From Lineus longissimus (lineage: Eukaryota; Nemertea; Pilidiophora; Heteronemertea; Lineidae), in NCBI RefSeq assembly GCF_910592395.1, contig NC_088326.1, forward strand, positions 501,001-565,000: 64,000 nt of DNA. Reading direction: 5' to 3'. Both the position numbers and the translations under genes were made by a program. Within the stretch, counting starts at the first letter, position 1. Each line of letters starts with the position of its first letter. Under the pieces are notes generated by a model. That model saw only the letters and a program-made list of their open reading frames with translations, was not told the origin of the DNA and did not search any database. This document shows, piece by piece, positions 45,301 through 57,600 of this stretch.

Positions 45301-46942
45301 CTATTTTCGGGGTGAGTGTCAAGTGGTTCAATTCTACCCCTACCCACATCAGTGCACACAGAGGCTATAACTGTACCACCTTATCTTACTTAAAATCAAA
45401 ATCAAACCATCTTTTAAGTGTCACCTACATGTAGTATCTTGGCCTTATATTTGACCCACATTTCATGGGTTTTTTTCAGGTATTGACAAGCACATGGCAC
45501 AACACATTGCCCATTTGTTTATTCGTGATCCAATTAGTTTGTTTGGCGAAAAAATCGATCAAAACGACGAGGAAGAAATGGACCATTTCGAAAATATCCA
45601 GTCGACCAATTGGCAGACGATGAGGTTTAAGCCGCCACCGCCCAATTCAAGTATTGGATGGCGAGTCGAGTTTCGGCCAACGGAGGTGAGAGAGCATCAA
45701 TTATTTTCACATAGAATCGGAATCTCCTTGCCCATTTTTCCCATTTTGCCCCTCTGCACACACAGTATGCTACAAAATGTCTGTGTAATATCTTCCAGGT
45801 TCAACTGACTGACTTTGAGAATGCAGCCTATGCGGTATTCATTGTGTTAATGACGCGAGCCATCTTGTCGTTCCGCCTCAACTTCCTCATCCCGATATCG
45901 AAGGTCGACGAAAATATGCAGACAGCACAAAAACGGGACGCAGTGCGAGCGGAGAAATTCTACTTCAGGAAAGATATAACAACTTGTAAGTTATCGTAAA
46001 CCGTCCATCGGGGTATGCGTCAAATGGCGCGACAAAAAGAAAAAGTTTCAAACATGCTTTCAACCTGCTTATTAATTCCAGACTCATCCCCCCGACAGGC
46101 CACGGACGTCTGCATGTCCTGTATAACGTGTCCCGAAGTGAGAGCAGCAATTAACCAGGATGATTCCGATGAATACGTCCTGATGTCGATCAATGAAATC
46201 ATCAACGGAAAGGTAGGCATCATCATTTCCTTTCTTGCCAAGTTGAAGTTCATGCGGTGCTGTGACATAATCTGTCAGTCCGCCCGAATCCCGTCAGCTT
46301 TCCCCAAAACACCTGTCTCAGCATTATTCCAGTTTCCTCGGGTATTGTCACTTATGGTAGTCTTTAAAGTGTATTCATTAGCTATATAGTGTCTGTCTCT
46401 TTGTAGGAGAACGTCTTCCCCGGCCTGGTGCCTGTGATCAACGAGTACCTGTCTAATATGGAGGTAGACATTGACACGCAATGTACCATACAGCAATATC
46501 TTAGTCTCATACAGAAAAGAGCTTCAGGTACGGTGAAAGGTCAACAAGAGTGATGTTAGGTGATGTTTAGGAAAACCTTTTAGTTGCAAGTACATTCAAC
46601 GGACGTCATTTTCTTAACCAGTTTCCGTACTGTCAACTTCTCGCTGATTCTAAACCTCGTATGTCATTTTCAACTATTTCAGGTGAGTTGATGACCACGG
46701 CTCGCTGGATGCGTGAATTCGTAACAAGCCACCCGGAATATAAGAAGGATTCAGTCGTCTCAAACGAAATCGAATATGATCTTCTAAAGAAATGTGACGG
46801 AATCATGCGTGGTTTAGAACCGTGCCCAGAATTACTGGGAAAGTTCTCGACGCGCACAAAACAGGACATTCCGCCAGCATTCGCGAAGAAGGAGCGCATC
46901 CTCGAGGAGAAAATTGGCGTCAAAAATGGTGCAAATAAATAG
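39356..46942 (+). CDS. GCLC: Glutamate-cysteine ligase catalytic subunit
   Basis: A cytosolic ATP-dependent ligase that joins glutamate and cysteine, the rate-limiting step of glutathione synthesis, usually working with the GCLM modifier subunit. Thirteen exons chain in phase to 679 residues (human 637): 39356-39547, 41578-41684, 42268-42387, 42878-42946, 43692-43864, 44199-44416, 44618-44734, 45078-45216, 45480-45685, 45799-45985, 46082-46212, 46407-46527 and 46683-46942. It opens [16 protein letters not shown], then [78 protein letters not shown] and GWRVEFRP, all hallmark blocks. The first exon has ~14 extra residues ([12 protein letters not shown] region), and the C-terminus is longer than in human. 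Start at the family's conserved MGLLS. Confidence 0.97.
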
Positions 46943-49837
46943 TGTAATAGGTTCTCAGGTTGTTCCTGTTGCCCACCCGGTTAATTTTCACTACTCAGTC
47001 CCGTTTTTTTGTCAACAAAATATATTCTCAGCTGTTGTAGTTTTCAGTTTGGGAGACACAAATTAAACAATCAGCATTTTGACAACCCTGTGATAAGTAA
47101 ACAATTACCAGTAGAAGTGTGAAAATATACCGGTAGTTGCTGAAACATTGGACGATAGTATAGGATCATTCAAAGAGCCAGTCTCTATCTTTACTACTTA
47201 GTTTATATATCTGCCTGCTAGTATTACAAGTTTGCATGTTGGATGGGAAGTTGCGACATGATTATATTTAGACCTTGAATCATCATGTCCTGGGCCTGGC
47301 TGGCGTTAACACCAAGATAAGATAACGTCAGTACAAGTGCCGAAACTGGTTTTAAACAACTAGGTCATGGCTGCTGATGGTCTTGCATGTGTTAATCCAA
47401 CAGCTTCCATAACGTACCTATAAGCTTTTATTTGTAGGGTAATTTTACTTATTAAACAGGGCTGCCAGTCTGTCTGTATTATCAGTATTTGACTGATATG
47501 TTGAAATACCGTAGCAGTTTTTCTTCAATAATCCATTGGGGATACTATAGGTGATTTGTCATAGACTTGCATAAGACAAAATGTTGGTCAAAACAACTGA
47601 AGAAAGATATGAATAAAAGTTCCTGATAGCCTCCTTGAGTGTTGGCAGCTCTGGTTTAGTCTTTGTTTTGTGCGATATGTCTTTCACACATCAATTTGAT
47701 CTCAGTTTTATATCAGATATAAGCATGGAAGGGAGGTTCTCCTGGACTGAGGTGGCACCATACAAACACAGAACCTTGTGGGCTGGTTGACCGACATCAA
47801 AATCGGTTTTGATAGCTTGACAGCCACCATTCTCTGACTGATTATTCAAATCATCGATAGAAAAACACACCAGCGTATCTGAGGTAGTTGGTACCAAATC
47901 GTCGGTGTGATTATGTTGAGTACAAATTTAATGTGTACCAGGAGCCTGCCTCTGTGCAGTATTAATAAGCTGCATGAATTGCTGGTTGATATCCATTTGA
48001 GTCTTGTAATGGCCTTGATAATTTTCCTGTTGTTGCTTCAATATAACTAATGCATGTATAAATAATTCCTGTATAATTATCATCGAATGTAAATTCTGTG
48101 ACTCATTTGACCAGTGTAGACTGCATATAGCCTTAAAATGTGTAATTATATGCAATTTATCTATACTCAGAATTTCTCTTATCATGAAGCATGTATCACC
48201 CTTGATTCTTGGCACCAGGGTAAGTGATGTGTTTCTCTCATGTTGATGGGGAGGTTCACTCCTCTTTTCATCCAGAGAGAACCAGTTTCCCAACTTGAAG
48301 AGAATCAAACAGGCACCCCCACATTCTGGGCAGGCCTCCACTGGAGTAATCTAATGAGTGAATTTTTCAGGGAATAAGATGTGTTTTGGGTATGATCAGA
48401 AGAAATAAGACTGTTTTTCATCAGGTAATGATTCAGTGGCCATGATTTGCATAATATTTGGCTAGTTTTAACTCTGATGTGCACATTCTCGCAGGTTAAG
48501 CCAGCTCAGTAAGTTGTAAAGCCTGCCTGAATACACATGATTATCACCAAGTTGGGAAGCAACTTTTCGAGAATACTACTTAGAAATTACATTTTTCATA
48601 TGTTAATTCTTGTGATAAAAATAACACTGTAAACGAGGTAATGTTCGCGAAGCCAAAAGTCGGTGAATTTGCCCATTTGCAATAAGTGGCCGACAACAGT
48701 TGATGTTTGTTGCCAAGATGTATTGGTTAATGCTTTAGAGTTGATGTTTTAGCGAGTTTAATGTTCGCATATGCCTAAGTGAGACGGTCACGAACATTAC
48801 CCGGTTTACAGCACGAAAGAATATTGTAAATGTTTAATAATGAAATATTTAATTTACACATCAAAATGTTGTTTATTTCATTTTTTGTGAAAACATGGTC
48901 TTGGTGGTTCAGTTGTTACCCGTATGACTTTAAGACTTCAAGACCAAGGCTGTGACACTTTCTCAAACTCTTCCCCCCCCCCCAAGTGAAGATCACAATG
49001 AAAGATGGGCACATCGTTTTGAATGCTCACCTCACAATAAGGACCCTTTGTCAAAGGAAGAACTTTTTAGCTGTTGAGCAGTGCATAAGACTGGTCATCA
49101 AGTGATCAAGACCTTTTTCGTCTTCAGACTGCTTCGACTGAGGCTCCAATAGAACTCAATTCAACTAAATTCAAGATTGACATAAAAGAACAATTCTTTA
49201 GAAAGTTAAGTCTTGTTTATTTTTCTATACAGTCATGTTTCATTATAAATAAACATTACAATAATTATTGATCACAACAACTAGACAGATAGGAATTTAA
49301 ACAAGAATAATATTAGTGCTGAGTCTGTTGACTATGTCCCAAGCCTGGACAATGAACACCTTATCGGAACCTTTCTAAGGTCACGCTTTCCCCAGTCAAG
49401 CATAGGACCGCCCACAACCATAACAACACAGAATTACTACCCGATTCTTTCATTTATGCCTCATTAAATTCTTGAAATATATAACTATTCTTTGTAACAT
49501 TCCCACTATCTATGAATTATCTGTGGAACACATACCAGGGAATCCGACATTGTGCTTCAGCCAATTGTGCCCATATCAGTTTTCAAGCATCATCATGCAT
49601 AGAAGATTAACAACTCTGACAGCATGCTCCAAATCTGTCTCCACTCTTGGTATCAGTACTAGCAGTATCGTCCCTGGCTTCTGATGTGATGCAAACCGAC
49701 CTACCAGCGTAAGGACAAGCCATATTCCGCCCATGCTGTCCTTGAAATATATTTGTTTACCATAAGGTACAATGTACCCGTTGAAGAAACCCTCCAAAAA
49801 ATGTTCCGTTTCCCCAATGTAGCCTTTACATAATCCA
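46943..49837. other. Convergent 3' flanks of GCLC and MFF
   Basis: No supported gene. AATAAA at 47612-47617 (+) may end GCLC. AATAAA on the minus strand at 49216-49221 may end MFF. A 137-codon minus-strand ORF at 47928-48341 lacks coding character. There is a C run at 48972. Confidence 0.45.
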
Positions 49838-50920
49838 TCAATTTCTGCTCATAAACCACTTTCCTAATTGGAATACAAAATATAAAACCACCGCCGGGTA
49901 CAGGATCATTTCTCGTTGCGACCGCCGATGATTTTCACGCTCCAAATGTATCACGTGACGGTGCAGCGTCGCAATCCGTCGGTGGATTTTATCGCCCTCA
50001 CTGTCACCTTGTCCAACTAGCGCGTCACTTGGGGTCATCCCAGGGGTGAAGGGTAAAGGTGGAGTCAAACTGAAACAATGGGAGAGCGTTTATATGATGG
50101 CTGAAAGCATAATGATCATTATAAAGTATCAGCTACATGTAGAAGCATGGGTCCTGTCACAGGTTTTCACAGGATGCAGAAGTCGGGTCCCAAATCTGTG
50201 TTTTACTTTCGATTGCAGCCCAGGAACTTTAACGATAATATAGCTGTGACAATGGCTTCCATGTTATTTCAATAAAACATGGTAGAATTTGCACTCTGAA
50301 GCACACTTTTTATAGCAGGGAGGGACTCACCTTCTCTTAACGTCATCCATAGAAACCATTCCGTTCACTAGCGATATATTCATCGTCTTGTCCATGGATC
50401 GATCTAATTCTTCTTCAACTTGTGGGAACTTGGTGTCTTCAACTGTCAGGACTCGCGGAGGCGTTGACAGACCGACATGATACGATACAGGTACTTCTGG
50501 TACTAAATCTAAATGTAGATTGCGCTCTCGGTCCTGTACGCCAATGTGTTGGTCATAGCCTGAGGATGGAAAACAAAATGATAAAGAACAACCTGTTAAA
50601 TGGAAAACACGCCTTCTGAATATGAAATTTAGCATGATTCATCTTATTACTCTTTGCTCTCATATCAGCCCATGATATGATGATCGACTTACAAACATAC
50701 CTGCCAATAGTATCCTCTCAGGCACCTGCATACTAGCTTGTGATTCTCCCATGGATTGACGAGTATTACTCTGAGATGCCCAAGGGCGGTCACTGTCACC
50801 ATCTACCCCCAACGTGGGCGGGATACGCATCTTGTTGCTGATGTCTGCCGTGAAGTTAGGATCATACGATGACGTCAGGGGATCCGGAGCATAGTTGGAT
50901 GAATATTCAAATTCCGCCAT
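49838..50920 (-). CDS. MFF: Mitochondrial fission factor
   Basis: A tail-anchored outer-membrane receptor that recruits the dynamin Drp1 to mitochondria and peroxisomes for fission. Three in-phase exons (50701-50920, 50331-50559 and 49838-50069) give 226 residues. Two short conserved N-terminal motifs are seen, NKMRIPPTLG and MQVPERILLAG, corresponding to the RMRVPEK and MQVPERI repeats of vertebrate MFF. LSTPPRVLTVED follows (vertebrate TPPRVLTLSE). The C-terminus has a coiled coil (HRRIATLHRHVIHLERENHR) and one membrane anchor ending KWFMSRN. A splice acceptor (gtttcag) abuts the ATG at 50920, so a 5'UTR exon lies upstream. It is tail-to-tail with GCLC. Confidence 0.92.
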
Positions 50921-52080
50921 CTGAAACAAAGACATCATGACATGAAGCCTGTAGGGTAAATCAGTGTTTGCTTGGCCTTGAAATTGGCATTAGAAATGAA
51001 CCAATGAATAGGAAGGTTCTACCCGTACTGTGATGAAATTGTTCCAGTCAATTCTGAAATCAGAGGCAGAGGCAAAAAAGAAGACATGAAAAAAACGGAA
51101 TCAGGAATGAAAAAAGTGAGAAGTTCCCCAGGTTTTTTCTCTTTATTAACGAAATAAGCATTGGTTACCTTTAATTAATCGATGTTGGACACTAAAACTA
51201 CTCTTCGGTCAGTAATTTGACGAAAATTACTGTATAATCTTGCTAAAATTCAGACTTTATGGGCTGTGACATTGTCATTTGCTGGGAAAAATGAAGTCAG
51301 ATGTGAACTGCCACACAAAGTGATGACGTAACATACATTTTAGTTAATATTGCTACTCATAGATGGCAGCACCTTAGGGAGAGACTCCCCAGTCCCCGCC
51401 ATTCACTCAGACTGGTACTTGGCGGCATTTCACTCGTCATGAACTCGATTAGGGGGCGTCGGCTTCCGGTGTCTGGTGAAGTGTTTCTGGCAGAGATGGG
51501 CAACCTCGAGTCGAGGAATACCAGCGCGCTCGGTATTGACAGTGCATCCACTGTATGCAGGGCTCGCCTCGGATAAATTAACGAGGCCTCCGCTGCGCAG
51601 CGGATAGGGTCGAGGTTACCTGGACTATCACATTAACCCCTTTCTTATTAAGTATTTTGGTCGAGGCAATTTACTCCTTCGGGACACTCGGGGATGGCCC
51701 AAAAATCATTTGATGTATTGTAAAGGATGCATACATAAGTGGGATGCAGGTCAAGCAGGAACTGGGGCAGGTGCATCCTGGCTTTATCTGCAACTTGTGG
51801 TCCTCAGGCAAGTCACTTCTGTTTGCATACAAGGAAAGAAGGATGCATTTCCAAATCAAGCTGCTCGAGTTTGGTCAGGTGTCCTTCCCTTCTATCTCGG
51901 GCAAGACACTTAATATCAACTTCGTAAGTGAGCGAGACACTTCAAACACAGCCTTATGTTGAGAGAGGTCCACCAACCTTGCATGACTGCAAGACATTCA
52001 TTTAAAGGCTTCACAAAGGACCAATGAATGGTCTTTCATATCATTCAAGAAGAACAAAAACAAACAGATTTAAAGAAACC
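50921..52080. other. MFF upstream region, noncoding
   Basis: It should hold the MFF 5'UTR exon and promoter, but neither could be placed. Short ORFs at 51357-51962 overlap each other in all frames and show no coding pattern. Confidence 0.35.
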
Positions 52081-54621
52081 ATGTGGTTTATTATTAATGT
52101 TACTATGTACAGTGAGAAGAAAGAGTTTATGACTTTAGAGGGAGACTATAGGTACAAGCCTGGAAGGACAGATTAAGATACACATTGTCATAGATAGGGG
52201 TCTCTGCTATCTCACACTTCATTGAAGCCATTCACACTAGTATGAGGAATATAACAATCACTGAATCAAACAATACCAACCTGTTCCCATAGCCCCTGCC
52301 AATAGCCTCCCTCCAACAAGACTGATAGTTTTAGTATATAGTGTTCTCCACCTTTGACCGTAAGGCTCAACAAGCTACATTCAAAAGACTCTAACCTGTC
52401 CAATATTCATATTACATCTACAAAGTACAATCATCATTGTCATCCTACTGAATAGGCAGATTAAGGGTTCACATGGAGGTCTTTGCAAGTATTCTATCAG
52501 GCCCAGAAACTGCCTTATAATAGAATGCTTAGGCCTAACATCTTTCTACACTTAAGTACTAATGGCCAGCACAGCCAAAACTATACCTTCCAGAAGGTAC
52601 CAATTGCAAAAGATCAATACATCCATTGTGATTTACTATTCTCATAGTCAATGTACCCATACATTCCCAGCTTCAGTACTAAAGAATCTCTAACAGCAGA
52701 TGCCAATATAATGAACAGGCCCATCAGACAATAGGGTGGCACGAAGACATCAGCCTCTAATCCCACCAAATCTATATCTATCACAATGCCGCACCATTAT
52801 CTTGAGGTCCACGATGCCAACAACACCATTCTTGACATAAAGTCTGCTAGATCCCAGACGTAGGACAATGTGTCATCTTTTTTCTATTCTCGCTGACCTA
52901 TTCCTGACTAGAGTCTAAACCGACATGTTCCACTGGAAAAAATTACACACACTGGAAGGTTCACAGCAGTACAGATTTGAACCAACAGAAGTTACGTTGC
53001 TGACACCGCAGGAAAACTAATAGAATATGGTTGTGGAATTCCACAGAAATGTGCTGCACTAGAGTGAAAAGTGAGCAAACTTCATTTCAGTCAGAATGTT
53101 TCCAAAGCAATAAAGACCAAGGATTAAAAGTATAAAGGATGATTACAGTGCCAAGTATATTATGCCAAAAACTTCACATACCAGTTAATTCATTGCACCA
53201 AATAAATATTAATCAAATTGTTCGTTACACATATTTCATACCAATAGTTTCAACATGATCAAAAATTCAAGTCAATACCATAGCATTTTCAGAGAGCATT
53301 TCAGAAGTTAAACAATCTTTCAGATCAGCAGACCTTGCAGTGGAGTGTCTGAACTAGGCCAAGTTATCGGGTCAGCCTCTGCTAAAGACCACGTTACATC
53401 AGGGGCAACACATCGTTTTCAGCAGAGGCCGATTCAAACACCCTGTGAAGTTTAGCCATGCCACCGATCTGAAAACGGGCAAATATAGTCCTACCCAAGT
53501 TCAACTTCAGTAATAGCCTCCACTGACTTTCAGCTGTAGTTGATGAATCATTTTTTCAAAACCTTGAGGGTTCTAATGCTTGTCAATAAGATTTTCGGGT
53601 GATGTTTTCCCAGTTGAGGGTGTGAAGTTAAACCTAACTGAACTTTCAAACCTTTCACTGAATCTGTTCACTCCCAGCAGTAAAGTGTTCTTCTCAGCGT
53701 CCCCACTGGGATTATTGCTAGATATCTTTGTATAAAAGTCGGTGAGTTTTCATATTGAGGAATCAAAACAATCACGAAATACTACAAGAATTTGAGGGTT
53801 ATTGCTGAGCTTTCAGAAGTATTCCGCCGTGCAACATCAAAGACCCATCCGCTGGAGATGTCGGAACCGAAAACACCCAAGACCAGAAACTACTCACAGA
53901 AACCAAACAGAAGATGACCTCACCCCAGGCTCATTTGGCAAACCTGGGGCAAGGTTGACAGAAGTCTCAAACTGAGACCGAGTATCACAACTACATAATA
54001 TAAACCTCCAATTCCTGTATATATAAGATATGATAAGCTTTGTAACAAAAATTATATTCAGCTTGCACTGCATCTTGTGGATGTCAATGTTATATTTCCC
54101 AGAGGTTTTGACATCATGAAAACATTCCAGGTTGGTGATCCACCAGGAGTACCCCTTTGTCTCGTCGTCCTTGGACCAGTTCCTTCCATGACATCAGTGC
54201 CGCCATCCCTGGAAGCATGTACAAAGCAGCCTATTTCGTTGGCACAGGTTTTAGACATCAATTTCTGCTGTCAAAGAGCGAGATCCCAAAATTGGAGTTC
54301 AAATGACACCCACAATATGTCAGCAAGATTCCCAGCAAATAGAAGGGAAAATCTTCCTTGCAAAAGAAAAAGAGTAAGCTTGGCTCTTAGAGATTCTTTC
54401 AGCGTCTTGATACCCACAAGTTGATGAAATGAAATAACTCGTCTATGATATAGGAGTGCGTCATCTCCTGCTTTTGTCTCGCTCAGAGGAGCATTAAGAG
54501 GCACTGAACGATCCCTAAGAGTCAAGCATTCACTTTTGTAGTGAGTTCATTTGCAAGAAATTGAAGTCGCCCTCACTCACTTTTTCAAACCAATATCACT
54601 TCATCGAATGGCAAATATCTC
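52081..54621 (-). other. Probable long 3'UTR of TM9SF1
   Basis: 2.5 kb without a supported ORF downstream of the TM9SF1 stop. Minus-strand AATAAA near 52090 could be its end. A repeat fragment related to the 15464 MITE-like family lies near 52133-52220, just outside or at the limit. Confidence 0.35.
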
Positions 54622-57600
54622 CTAGTCCATTTTTATATTCACGTAAATATATCGCACGAATTTCAATGATGCGAAGAATGAGACAGTTCCGAGCATCAGA
54701 AAGAACACGTAACACGCCAGCATTGTATAACCAAAGAATTCGAATGATTGAAGCGTCCCGGACATGTTCGATCTTTTGAAGTAATAAAAGAGGGCGTATA
54801 GGAATACGAACAGTCCAGTTGATCTGAAGTGGAAAAGAGAAGTTAGGTGAAGAATGGAAACTATATTTGAAGCGAAGTTGCATTGTCAAGGGTGCTCAAA
54901 TGAACAAACAAGGGCAGGAATCTCATGCCTGCATCATTTGGGATCATCTCAAGATGTCCAAAGCAGTAGCAACCCCCCCCAACCTCCATACTGAACCTGC
55001 CAATAATAACACTGACAAGGCATTGACTGACTGACGTTCAGGTGATGTGTTGACTGTCACAGTCACAGTAATTGTTTCCTGACCCGGGCAAGTTCTATCA
55101 CCATACTCATCTGACATCGTCTTTAGAATAGGTACTGTAGTGGCCTATGTTTTACAATGTTCTCCAGGCAGTGACTCATTGTCCCATATGAAGAACGATC
55201 AAAAATGTACAAACTGGCAACTGCCTTAATCCGCTTCACTTCGGACTGTTTTGAACAAAGTGCCAACTTACCCTGCGCTGAAAATTGATCGCCACCACCA
55301 GCGGTAGTCTTCAGCAGACAACTGAAAGTAGGTCAGGGCGATGGAGATGCAAGCTGTCACGCTGATCAGGATGCCGAAGACCACGAATAGGATGCCATAG
55401 AGAGTGTACTGCTCTCGTCCCCACAGCGTGGCAAAGATATAGTAGAGCTCCACGGAGATTGCACTGCAAGGAATACAGATTGATACAGAACACATTTTCT
55501 AGCAGAAAAACAATCGTGGCTTCTCCCTTGGATCGGAACAAGGCCCAATATCATGGTAGCCAGCAGTTAACCACTAAGCTATGATGCTCCATGATCATTA
55601 TTGAATGAATGAATTAGGACTTGGAAAATTTGTAGTTGAGTAAAATCCAAGCAATAACACTGACCTGAATGGCAGAAATCCACCAACAATACAATGGGCA
55701 AATGCAGATCTGTAGAAGGGAACCGACGGGATCTCACGAGGAATGTTCTTGGTTCGGCACGGTGCATCAAAACCATTTGCCCAGTTCTTGCCGAAGATAC
55801 CTCCGACCACTGTCAATGGGTAGCCAACTGGAACAGACAACGAGATCAATGAGACCTTGATAGGATACGGGTGCATGTCCATCACAACAAACTAATAGTT
55901 TAAACGCTCAGACGACAGAAGAGGACTTACACATTATCCAGATGGCCATAAGCAACACGACAGTCGTCCAAGGCAAGGCTTGGGTTGAGCCGTAGTACCA
56001 GGCGGTACTGTTGATTAAACTCCACACAATGAAAAACGGCACTGAAATTGAAAAGACAAAATGACTGTTAAATGAAGTCGCTGCAGTCCATTTTCTAACA
56101 ATGACAGTTACTTTTGGTCGATTGTTGGCAAGTTTTCTCAATACGCCGGCCTGAATCTGTTTCCACTGTGAAACCACACTCGAAACCAGAAAAACAATAC
56201 TCACGAGCAAAAAGACAAGAGGTCAAGTTGATGTTCCACACCCAGTTATCTCCTCCCATCTTCCTATACATGTTAGCAGAGATGTAACCAGACAAACCTG
56301 AAAATAATCCAGTAATAAATTTGAAACCTGACATTGGATTTGAAACTGATGGACGGCGTCATCAACTGCTGACTTATAATGTTGTAATACATTTGAAACC
56401 TGACATTGGATTTGAAACTGATGGACGGCGTCATCAACTGCTGACTTATAATGTTGTAATAAATTTGAAACCTGACATTGGATTTGAAACTGATGGACGG
56501 CGTCATCAACTGCTGACTTATAATGTTGTAATACATTTGAAACCTGACATTGGATTTGAAACTGATGGACGGCGTCATCAACTGCTGACTTATAATGTTG
56601 TAATACATTTGAAACCTGACATTGGATTTGAAACTGATGGACGGCGTCATCAACTGCTGACTTATAATGTTGTAATAAATTTGAAACCTGACATTGGATT
56701 TGAAACTGATGGACGGCGTCATCAACTGCTGACTTTGGTGTATAATGTTCTTTGCTGAATGGGCCTTTAAAAGGTAACCGACTTGCTTTGCTAGGGACTT
56801 GAGAATAAGAGATGATTTTTCTGCATGAATTACCTGATGTGAGGGCATATAAGATGATAGAGGCTGTATTGATGGAGCCATGACGATGGACGTTAAACAT
56901 GCCTAGCAACGCCATGAGGAGAATGCCGGTTGCTATGGAGATGAATTGACTACCACAACCTGCAAATAAAAACCGGACATGTAAAACATTCATAGTGTTT
57001 TTTCGCGACCGTACTCGAGGGCACAAATCAGGATGGCTGGTTAGTGGTTAAGTGAATCAGTGTTAGGCCACGGAAAAGAAGTCCTTCACAGATTAGTCCT
57101 CAAGAGAGAGGTGTCCCCAAAGGGAGGTTCCACTATTATACTAACCTAGAATAGCACAGAACAAACTTTTCTGTGGTGGGAACCTGAACACATCTGTGTG
57201 GATAATCTTCCATCCGTTCTCATCTTGGTCAAGGTCATCGGACTCTTCCTCATCCAAGTTGTAACGCGCAAAATCATTTTTCAAAATTCTAGTCTGGAAA
57301 AGAAAATTAGCGATAATGTATTTGGACCAAGTGTGGTCAAAAATAACTAATACCACCAGATTGGTATCAATTCATGATATGTGAGACTCACCAGTATAAT
57401 TGTGACGAATCCCATCAGTAAGAACACTAGTACCATCGAGTTGAAGATGGAAAGCCAGTGGATCTCAAGGGTTTTGGGGAAGAAGCTGTTATCTCGTAAC
57501 CTCTTGCCTCGCTGAGCAAAAGGCATGCTGAAAATGGAGGAAAAGATGACGCATCACAATGAACTTTGCCTCTCTCCACATGTTCCTCAATAACTTGACT

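Noticed and set aside
47928-48341. 137-codon minus-strand ORF between GCLC and MFF
   Set aside because: AT-rich, no recognisable domain, no splice context; probably chance in a 3' flank.
56223-57026. 267- and 202-codon minus-strand ORFs and a 145-codon plus-strand ORF
   Set aside because: They are produced by the 72-bp minisatellite, whose unit length is divisible by three, fused to true TM9SF1 exons 9 and 10.
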